From positions 1-12,891 of the forward strand of contig CAMNPA010000010.1 in NCBI GenBank assembly GCA_946547205.1: DNA of 12,891 nucleotides, in the 5' to 3' direction. Source of the stretch: an uncultured Selenomonadales bacterium (GTDB taxonomy: Bacteria > Bacillota > Negativicutes > Selenomonadales > Selenomonadaceae). Made by a program: the position numbers and the translations under genes. This document shows, in pieces, positions 7,495 through 12,891 of this stretch (its first letter is position 1; every line of letters begins with the position of its first letter). The notes below the pieces were generated by a model. It did not search any database. It was not told the origin of the DNA and worked only from the letters and a program-made list of their open reading frames with translations.

Positions 7495-8948
7495 GAATTT
7501 TCTCCTCCGTAAAATTTTTCAATCGCCTCAACCAAACCTTCAATCGTGAATTTTTCGGCGACAACAGCGGGCGTCACGCCGAAATTTTTTAACGTCTGCG
7601 CGGTTATCGGTCCGATTGCGGCGGTCGGAATTTTCGGCACACCGTAAGCCGCGACAAAATTTTTCACGGTCGATGAGCTTGTGAACGTTATCAAATCCAA
7701 CGCGTCGAAGTCAATCTGCGCGGGCGATTCGGAAATGGTTTTGTAAGCGGGCACAACGACGACTTCCGCGCCGAAATTTTTCAACGTGTCGGGCAAAACG
7801 TCGCGAGCAGTTTCAGCCCTTGCAAGTAAGATTTTCTTACCCGCAACGAAATTTTTCAGCGAATCAGCCAAACTTTCAGCGACAAAATCTTTCGGCACAA
7901 CATCAGCGATAATTCTGACGCTTGAAAGTTTTTCCGCCGTCGCCGAGCCGATTGCCGCAACTTTATTCAAACTTCGCGCATCGAGTCCGTGAATTTTCAG
8001 CCGCTCAAAGAATTTTTCAACGCCGTTCGCACTCGTGAAGATTGTCCAATCAAAATCACGCAAAATTTTTATCGCCGCGTCAAGCTGACTGAAATTGTCT
8101 GACGGTGCGGCGATTTTTATTGTCGGAGCTTCGATTATTTCAGCACCTAAATTTTTCAACGCACTTGAGAGTTTCGACGCCTGATTTCGCGCACGAGTCA
8201 CCAAAATTTTTTTTCCGAACAGCGGACGCGTTTCAAACCATTTGAGTTGTTCGCGCAGGTTGACGACTTCGCCGACGATGAAGATTGCGGGCGGTAAAAT
8301 TTTTTTGTGCGGAGCTTCGGCAAGCGTCGTCACGATTGTTTCTTGCGAATTTTTTGTGCCCCAACGTATTAATGCCGCAGGAGTTTCGGGATTTCGACCG
8401 TTTTCTATCAGTTTCGCGACGATTTGCGGCAAATTCGCCACGCCCATCAAAAAAATCAGCGTATCGACCGCCGTAGAAATTTTTTCCCATTTTATTGACG
8501 ATTCGGGCTTATTTGGGTCTTCGTGCCCTGTTATTACCGCAAAATTCGTTGCAATTCCGCGATGCGTGACGGGAATTCCTGCGTATGCCGGAACTGCGAT
8601 TGCGCTCGTGACGCCGGGAACAATTTCAAATTCCAAGCCGTTTTCTCGCAGATAAAGTGCCTCTTCGCCGCCGCGTCCGAATACAAATGGATCGCCGCCT
8701 TTGAGCCGCACGACAATTTTACTTTTTCGCGCCTCATCGACCAACAATTGATTGATTTCCGACTGTTTAAGCGTGTGACGACCTGATTCTTTGCCGACGT
8801 AGATTTTTTTCGCGTCCGCGCAGAAACTCAAGATAGAGTCGTCAGCCAAACGGTCATAAATGACAACTTCGGCATTTTTTAGCACTTTTTGGGCTTTTAT
8901 CGTCAATAAATCGCTGTCGCCCGGTCCCGCGCCGATAAGATAAACCAT
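7491..8948 (-). CDS. cobA-hemD: Uroporphyrinogen-III C-methyltransferase / uroporphyrinogen-III synthase fusion
   Basis: This 485-aa bifunctional enzyme stands at the tetrapyrrole branch point. The HemD part closes hydroxymethylbilane to uroporphyrinogen III; the CobA part methylates that twice with S-adenosylmethionine to precorrin-2, which feeds cobalamin or siroheme. Residues 1 to about 240 are CobA: VYLIGAGPGDSDLLTIKAQ (GAGPGD 6-11), LKGGDPFVFGRGGEEA (82-97) and VPGVTSAIAVPAYAGIPVTHRG. Residues about 246-485 are HemD: GKKILVTRARNQASKL, TIFTSANGV, AAIGSATAEKL and TFTSSSTVKNF. ATG 8948 has GGAGG 7 nt upstream. The reading frame stays open far upstream, but that part overlaps the ClC gene in another frame. 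Such fusions are common in Firmicutes. hemA, hemB and hemC are not in the window. Confidence 0.96.
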   Translation of the reverse strand: MVYLIGAGPGDSDLLTIKAQKVLKNAEVVIYDRLADDSILSFCADAKKIYVGKESGRHTLKQSEINQLLVDEARKSKIVVRLKGGDPFVFGRGGEEALYLRENGLEFEIVPGVTSAIAVPAYAGIPVTHRGIATNFAVITGHEDPNKPESSIKWEKISTAVDTLIFLMGVANLPQIVAKLIENGRNPETPAALIRWGTKNSQETIVTTLAEAPHKKILPPAIFIVGEVVNLREQLKWFETRPLFGKKILVTRARNQASKLSSALKNLGAEIIEAPTIKIAAPSDNFSQLDAAIKILRDFDWTIFTSANGVEKFFERLKIHGLDARSLNKVAAIGSATAEKLSSVRIIADVVPKDFVAESLADSLKNFVAGKKILLARAETARDVLPDTLKNFGAEVVVVPAYKTISESPAQIDFDALDLITFTSSSTVKNFVAAYGVPKIPTAAIGPITAQTLKNFGVTPAVVAEKFTIEGLVEAIEKFYGGENS

Positions 8949-8965
8949 TTGATTACCTCCGAAAA

Positions 8966-10318
8966 TTATTGTCTGATTCGGTTGCCGCGTTCGAGAATTG
9001 CGGAAAAAATCGGTTCTCCGCCGCATAAATCCGCTATCATGAACGCCACGCCCGATATTACGATTAATCCGACTAAATGCGAGAATTGTCCCGTCATCTC
9101 CAAAATCAAAATGCTGCCTGTCACGGGTGATTTGATTACTGCCGCGAAAAATGCCGCCATGCCGAAAATTATAAACAAAGTCGTCCAATCTGCCGTGAAA
9201 ATGTGCAGTGAATTGCCGATTTTGGCGAAAACGTTGCCGATTAATGCTCCGATTGTCAGCACGGGCAAGAATAATCCGCCGGGCGCATTGGTGCCGAAAC
9301 AAATCAGCGTATAAACGAGTTTTCCGAGCAAAAAGACCGCTAAAATCTCCAAATCTATGTGCGTGATTAAAATTTCGTCGACTAGAACATTTCCACAGCC
9401 CAAAATTTTCGGAATTTCGACGCCGATTGGTATCGCGAGCAATAACGGGATTGCGAATCGTCGCGTGCCGAAAATTTTTAGTTTGTCGTAGAGGTTCAGC
9501 GAGAAAATCAATGATTTGGAGAAAAACGCGCCGATTATCCCGCAAAATGCCGCCAGAATCATGAACAACGCGAAAAATTTCACGGGTGCGGCTGACAAAT
9601 TCGCGAGCATTTCGAGTGTCGGCATTGTCGCAACGGTCGGCATATGCAGTGGTGTTGCGGTTATCGTTTCAAAGACAGGTCGCACGCCGAAGACCATTTT
9701 CACGATAAATGACGCGATTACTGACGCCGTGACCGACGCGATTAAAATTTCCGGCGAAAATCTCTTGCGCAATTCTTCAATGCAGAAAATCACGCCTGCT
9801 AATGGTGCGTTGAAAATTGCCGCCAAACCTGCTCCTGCGCCCGCCGTAAGCAAAAAATTTCCTTCAACTGCCTCGTGATGCGAATTTTTGGCGTAAATTA
9901 ATCGCGTGAAAAAATTCCCGACTGCCGCTCCGAATTGCACGCTGATTCCGGCTCGTCCCAAGCTCATTCCCGCTCCGATTGCCGCGACCGTCGCGAAAAA
10001 TTTCACAGCAAGTAAGCGCAACGGCTTAAAAATCTGCGTTTTTCCCTGCAAAATGCCCTTTAATTGCGGAATTCCGCTTCCTGCGACTTGCGAATCGAAT
10101 TTTATTGCCGCCGATAAAATTTTCGCGATTAAAATCATCACGACGATTGCGACAAAAATTTTTCCGAGACTGTTGACGTGCGAAAAGATTATCGGGCGAT
10201 AAATGTCCGCTTCGTCGAGAAAAAATCTTAGTGCCGCAACGATTATTCCCGTGAAAATCCCGACTATTGCGCCCTCAATGAACAATTTTACTCGCAAAAG
10301 TCGTCGCGTGCTCAACAA
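8966..10318 (-). CDS. ClC-family chloride channel/transporter lacking both gate residues
   Basis: The 450-aa protein is an integral membrane ClC anion transporter. Family signatures are present: GSGIP (80-84, the Ser that binds chloride), TAGAGAGLAAIFNAPLAGVIFCIEEL (159-183, including the EE of the inner proton path) and NAPGGLFLP (344-352). However, the gating motif GREGP reads GRAGI (121-125), with Ala123 (codon GCC, 9952-9950) for the extracellular gating Glu (E148 in E. coli ClC). Near the C-terminus PIFSAIL replaces PLYSAIL, so the inner-gate Tyr445 is Phe438. Proton-coupled exchange therefore seems unlikely and channel-like conduction more so. TTG 10318 is chosen for GGGAG 8 nt upstream; TTG 10315 is an alternative. 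The start overlaps the end of cbiD by no bases but lies 20 nt after its stop. Gap to cobA-hemD: 17 nt. Confidence 0.93.
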   Translation of the reverse strand: MLSTRRLLRVKLFIEGAIVGIFTGIIVAALRFFLDEADIYRPIIFSHVNSLGKIFVAIVVMILIAKILSAAIKFDSQVAGSGIPQLKGILQGKTQIFKPLRLLAVKFFATVAAIGAGMSLGRAGISVQFGAAVGNFFTRLIYAKNSHHEAVEGNFLLTAGAGAGLAAIFNAPLAGVIFCIEELRKRFSPEILIASVTASVIASFIVKMVFGVRPVFETITATPLHMPTVATMPTLEMLANLSAAPVKFFALFMILAAFCGIIGAFFSKSLIFSLNLYDKLKIFGTRRFAIPLLLAIPIGVEIPKILGCGNVLVDEILITHIDLEILAVFLLGKLVYTLICFGTNAPGGLFLPVLTIGALIGNVFAKIGNSLHIFTADWTTLFIIFGMAAFFAAVIKSPVTGSILILEMTGQFSHLVGLIVISGVAFMIADLCGGEPIFSAILERGNRIRQ

Positions 10319-10337
10319 ATTATCATCTCCCGCAAAT

Positions 10338-11390
10338 TTACAGATCGTCGCCCAAAATATTTCCCGCGTAGTCGACAAGAATCGTTTTGACGCTGATTTT
10401 GCCGAAAACATAGCGTTCTGCGCGAAAACTGGCACGTTTGGCGATGTTTTTATAGACGCGTTCGAGACCGTTCGCCGAAATAATCTGCGCGGCATCTTCG
10501 GTGGTGTTTGCAGATAAAATTTTCTGCACTTCGGACGATTTTAAGCCTTCAGCCGCAGAATATGCCGCAAAAGTCTCTAATCTGGCGTCTGCAATGCGAT
10601 TGTGCGTGTGAAAAATGCCCGCCGCGACCTTAATCAGCTTGCCGATGTGTCCGCAGAGAATCACTCGCGCAACGTTTCGTTCAGCCGCCGCCTCAAGCAT
10701 GAATCCGATAAAATTGCTCGTCTGGATTATCGATTCGAGCTTAAATCCGAGTTTTTTGGCGATATTCTCGCCGATTTTGCCCGGTACGAAGATTAATTCA
10801 TCAAAGCCGGACGCTTTGGCAACGTCGATTTGCGGCACGAGAGAATTTTTGAACGCCTCTTCGCTCATCGGACGCAATACGCCGGTCGTGCCGATAATCG
10901 ACAGTCCGCCTTCAACGCCGAGTATTGGATTTAACGTTTTTTTGGCAAGTTCGACGCCGTTTGGTATCGAAATTTCGACTTCAAGCCCGTTTACGCCGAA
11001 TTCTTCAGCGACACGACGAATTAATTCACGCGGACCGGGATTGATGGCAGGTTCACCGATTTTTAGTTGCAAACCGGCTTTAGTGATGTGTCCGACGCCA
11101 ATTCCTGCCTTAAAAACAATTTTATCGCCCGAAATTCTAATCGTCGTGAAAACCGATGCGCCGTTCGTGATGTCCGGGTCGTCGCCGGAAAATTTGATGA
11201 TCTCTGCGCGGACGCCGTCAGAAATTTTTTCAACATTAGCAACGGGAATTTTTAAAATCGTGCCGTCAAGCGCAGTGATTTCGACTTCAGAAACGATTTT
11301 TTGTTCAAAAATCAAAATCAACGCCGCTTTGACGCCCGCCGCCGCACATGCTCCCGTCGTGTAGCCGCCACGTAAAAATTTTTTACTCAT
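10338..11390 (-). CDS. cbiD: Cobalt-precorrin-5B (C1)-methyltransferase
   Basis: CbiD methylates C1 of cobalt-precorrin-5B with S-adenosylmethionine to give cobalt-precorrin-6A in the anaerobic (early cobalt) branch of B12 synthesis, in the cytoplasm. The 350-aa product has the family start LRGGYTTGACAAAGVKAA, then SGDDPDITNGASVF, GVGHITKAGLQL, EPAINPGPRELI, GGLSIIGTTGVLRPMSEEAF and GHIGKLIKVAAGIFHTHNRIADAR, all typical of CbiD. The length fits. ATG 11390 (or GTG 11393) lies within the end of the hicB-like gene, whose stop is at 11385-11383; the local ribosome binding site is weak (GGAA), so translation probably depends on coupling to hicB. The other cbi genes are not in the window, but cobA-hemD, which makes the precursor, lies two genes downstream. 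Confidence 0.95.
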   Translation of the reverse strand: MSKKFLRGGYTTGACAAAGVKAALILIFEQKIVSEVEITALDGTILKIPVANVEKISDGVRAEIIKFSGDDPDITNGASVFTTIRISGDKIVFKAGIGVGHITKAGLQLKIGEPAINPGPRELIRRVAEEFGVNGLEVEISIPNGVELAKKTLNPILGVEGGLSIIGTTGVLRPMSEEAFKNSLVPQIDVAKASGFDELIFVPGKIGENIAKKLGFKLESIIQTSNFIGFMLEAAAERNVARVILCGHIGKLIKVAAGIFHTHNRIADARLETFAAYSAAEGLKSSEVQKILSANTTEDAAQIISANGLERVYKNIAKRASFRAERYVFGKISVKTILVDYAGNILGDDL

Positions 11391-11715
11391 CACTAAGATA
11401 AAGTTTCCTGTAAGCGTCGGTGTCAGCTTTTATCAACGTGACAAATGCGCTTGTAGAAAATTCGTCGGGCTCGGCTTTGACTTTTTCAATCGGCGTCGGT
11501 TCTACAATGCGATTATTCATCGGCAACTTGGATTTTCCGGCTTTAAAATCTTCCCAGCAAACCAACATGCCGTTAAGTGCATCTTCCGCCATATACAAAG
11601 CCTCGTAAAGCGAATATCCACAAGTTGCCGCTCCTTCAACGTCCGGAAAATAAACACACCAAGTATCGGGTAAATTCTTATCTTTCTGGAAAATGGCAGG
11701 ATAAACATATTGCAT
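11383..11715 (-). CDS. hicB: HicB-like antitoxin, short form
   Basis: The 110-aa product resembles HicB antitoxins, which bind and neutralise HicA and usually repress their own promoter. Residues 1-50 carry the partial RNase H-like HicB core: YVYPAIFQ, then WCVYFPDVEGAATCGYSLYEALYMAEDALNG. A charged linker and FVTLIKADTDAYRKLY (91-106) follow, then the protein ends. In many Firmicutes homologues the equivalent of DAYRK is followed by some 30 residues forming the DNA-binding helix motif; these are absent here, and the stop overlaps the start of cbiD. ATG 11715 has AGGAGG upstream. It lies 12 nt after hicA, in the usual hicA-hicB order. Antitoxin function is inferred from the pairing; self-repression is doubtful. 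Confidence 0.85.
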   Translation of the reverse strand: MQYVYPAIFQKDKNLPDTWCVYFPDVEGAATCGYSLYEALYMAEDALNGMLVCWEDFKAGKSKLPMNNRIVEPTPIEKVKAEPDEFSTSAFVTLIKADTDAYRKLYLSDE

Positions 11716-11940
11716 AAAAATTCCTCCTTAACGCTTTTTTGGAACTCCTGCTTGCTTGCGAAGAATTTTTTCAGTTCCTGCGGGAACTTCCTCTTGATTA
11801 TGCCGTCCCATTTGAAATCTTTCGCCGGTCATAGGACTGAACCACCATTCGTGACCGCTACCTTCGCTAATTTTATAGCAACCGGCTTTTTTGAATTCTC
11901 GCTTGAGTTCTGCAAACTTTGGCATAAAAATTTCTCCTTA
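11713..11940 (-). repeat. Near-identical 18-nt stop/SD/start segments flanking hicA
   Basis: The segment before hicA (11940-11923) reads TAAGGAGAAATTTTTATG and the one before hicB (11730-11713) reads TAAGGAGGAATTTTTATG; only one base differs. Each holds the stop of the preceding gene, the Shine-Dalgarno and the start of the next. They are not found in this form at the other junctions of the operon. They give hicA and hicB nearly equal initiation signals, with the stronger match at hicB. Confidence 0.7.
11728..11925 (-). CDS. hicA: HicA-like toxin (mRNA interferase)
   Basis: HicA toxins are small double-stranded-RNA-binding-fold proteins that cleave mRNA and slow growth when not bound by HicB. 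The 65-aa product fits in length and pattern: FAELKREFKKAGCYKISEGSGHEWWFSP, with His25 in the place of the catalytic His of the family, then MGRHNQEEVPAGTEKILRKQAGV, the conserved C-terminal part. The start at 11925 is preceded by TAAGGAGAAATTTTTATG, in which the TAA is the stop of the dTDP-glucose dehydratase gene. Thus there is no room for a separate promoter just upstream, unless one lies inside that gene. hicB follows after 12 nt. Confidence 0.88.
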   Translation of the reverse strand: MPKFAELKREFKKAGCYKISEGSGHEWWFSPMTGERFQMGRHNQEEVPAGTEKILRKQAGVPKKR

Positions 11941-12891
11941 GCGATTGTCGTACATTTTGGCATAATAATTTTTGTACTCGCCGCTGATAATTTTTTGCCA
12001 CCACGCGCGATTTTTAAGATACCAGTCAACTGTGAGCTTAATGCCGTCGTCGAAACGAGTTTGCGGCGTCCAACCGAGTTCGTTTGAAATTTTCGTCGGG
12101 TCAATGGCGTAGCGTTGATCGTGCCCTTTGCGGTCGGTGACGAATTGAATCAAGTCTTCGCTCTTGCCCAAAATTCGCAGAATCGTTTTTACGACGTCAA
12201 GATTCGTGCGCTCGTTGTGTCCGCCGATGTTGTAGACTTCGCCGATTTTTCCGTTGCGAATAATCAAATCAATAGCCGCGCAGTGATCCTCGACGTAGAG
12301 CCAATCGCGAACGTTGATTCCTTTGCCGTAGACGGGCAATTTTTTATCGTGGAGCGCGTTGATAATCATGAGCGGAATTAATTTTTCGGGAAAGTGATAC
12401 GGACCGTAATTGTTTGAACAGCGGCTAATCGTCGCGGGAATTTTGTATGTGCGTTGATAAGCCTGCACGAGCAAATCGGCGGACGCCTTGCTTGCGGAAT
12501 ACGGGCTGGACGTGTGCAAATTGGTCGTTTCGGTGAAAAATAAATCGGGTCGGTCAAGCGGAAGGTCGCCGTAAACTTCGTCGGTCGAAACTTGATGGAA
12601 ACGTTCAATGCCGAATTTTTTGCAGGCGTCAAGCAAAACACTCGTGCCGATGATGTTCGTGCGCAGAAAAAGTTCCGGGTCTTCGATTGAGCGATCAACG
12701 TGACTTTCCGCCGCAAAATTTACGACAACGTCGGGCTTTTCGTCGGCAAAAAGTTTATAAACGGCGTCGCGGTCAGCAATATCTGCGCGAACAAATTTAA
12801 AGTTCGGCGACTTGAACGCCTCGGCTAAAGTTTCAAGATTTCCTGCGTAAGTGAGCTTGTCAAGGCAAATGATTTCGTCTTCGGCGTGATG
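11938..12891 (-). CDS. rfbB: dTDP-glucose 4,6-dehydratase (5' end outside window)
   Basis: The reading frame is open to the right edge, so the N-terminal part, including the Rossmann GxxGxxG, is missing; 317 residues are seen. RfbB/RmlB, an NAD-dependent short-chain dehydrogenase, turns dTDP-glucose into dTDP-4-keto-6-deoxyglucose, the first step to dTDP-rhamnose and related surface sugars. The family signatures are clear: LDKLTYAGNLETL, VNFAAESHVDRSIEDP, QVSTDEVYGDLP (catalytic T103, D104, E105 of the fragment), SPYSASKASAD (Y131, K135), SRCSNNYGPYHFPEKLIPLMI and NVRDWLYVEDHC. The C-terminal substrate-binding part ends at DNR, followed by the TAA that begins the hicA ribosome binding region. 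The partner genes rfbA, rfbC and rfbD may lie to the right. It links this operon to the glycosyltransferase downstream. Confidence 0.96.
   Translation of the reverse strand, partial: HHAEDEIICLDKLTYAGNLETLAEAFKSPNFKFVRADIADRDAVYKLFADEKPDVVVNFAAESHVDRSIEDPELFLRTNIIGTSVLLDACKKFGIERFHQVSTDEVYGDLPLDRPDLFFTETTNLHTSSPYSASKASADLLVQAYQRTYKIPATISRCSNNYGPYHFPEKLIPLMIINALHDKKLPVYGKGINVRDWLYVEDHCAAIDLIIRNGKIGEVYNIGGHNERTNLDVVKTILRILGKSEDLIQFVTDRKGHDQRYAIDPTKISNELGWTPQTRFDDGIKLTVDWYLKNRAWWQKIISGEYKNYYAKMYDNR

Noticed and set aside
6679..7512. 277-aa open frame on the + strand opposite the glycosyltransferase
   Set aside because: Shadow of the real gene caused by codon use; its product resembles no protein family.
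8949..9545. N-terminal extension of about 199 residues on cobA-hemD
   Set aside because: It overlaps the ClC gene in another frame and is not protein-like; CobA homology and the SD start at 8948.
10319..10495. 59-residue N-terminal extension of the ClC protein
   Set aside because: It overlaps cbiD in another frame; the SD and start of the membrane protein point to TTG 10318 or 10315.
10615..11364. 249-aa open frame on the + strand opposite cbiD
   Set aside because: It lies wholly antisense to a clear CbiD, has a low-complexity composition rich in Ser, Pro, Ile and Asn, and no ribosome binding site.
11383..11940. hicAB with near-identical 18-nt segments as an insertion-sequence or site-specific element
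   Set aside because: There is no transposase, integrase or terminal inverted repeat; the repeated segments are functional stop/SD/start junctions.
1..12891. CRISPR array, tRNA, rRNA or prophage genes
   Set aside because: No regularly spaced repeats, clover-leaf signatures, rRNA stretches or phage-type proteins were seen.

Overview
The window looks like chromosome from a Gram-negative-walled Firmicute, most likely a Negativicutes (Selenomonas-like) bacterium. The reasons are Firmicutes-type S15 and L19 proteins, strong AGGAGG-like ribosome binding sites, a CobA-HemD fusion and an anaerobic-type CbiD, next to outer-membrane-style functions (an RND pump and dTDP-sugar synthesis). This placement is inference from protein character, not from a database search. 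GC is moderate, but the palindromic word AAAATTTT recurs strikingly often.

Left part, + strand (1-4624): the C-terminal part of a UbiD-family decarboxylase runs in from the left edge. After about 100 nt holding a perfect 10-bp inverted repeat comes an RND efflux permease whose frame is broken between TM5 and TM6, and then a small unrecognised protein. A hairpin terminator lies between this unit and the convergent rpsO.

Middle (4642-5584): rpsO (S15, - strand) and rplS (L19, + strand) are transcribed divergently from two promoters with the same 12-base extended -10 core. Each gene has a leader of about 80-90 nt that could hold an autoregulatory RNA. The rplS leader is unusual because a hairpin separates the Shine-Dalgarno from the start codon. 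rplS ends in a good intrinsic terminator.

Right part, - strand (12891 down to 5583): eight tightly packed genes, in transcription order dTDP-glucose 4,6-dehydratase (5' end outside the window), hicA, a short hicB, cbiD, a ClC-family chloride transporter, cobA-hemD, a two-domain glycosyltransferase and a small membrane protein. Gaps are 17 nt or less, and most later junctions overlap, so this is probably one operon or its distal part. It combines tetrapyrrole/B12 synthesis (CobA-HemD makes precorrin-2; CbiD acts later in the anaerobic B12 branch) with surface-glycan genes, a toxin-antitoxin pair and an anion transporter.

The most interesting items are the ClC protein, which lacks both the gating glutamate and the inner-gate tyrosine of the exchangers; the rplS leader; the frameshifted RND pump; and the HicAB pair embedded upstream of cbiD with a hicB that seems to lack its DNA-binding end. 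I found no CRISPR array, tRNA, rRNA, insertion sequence or clear novel multi-gene defence system.
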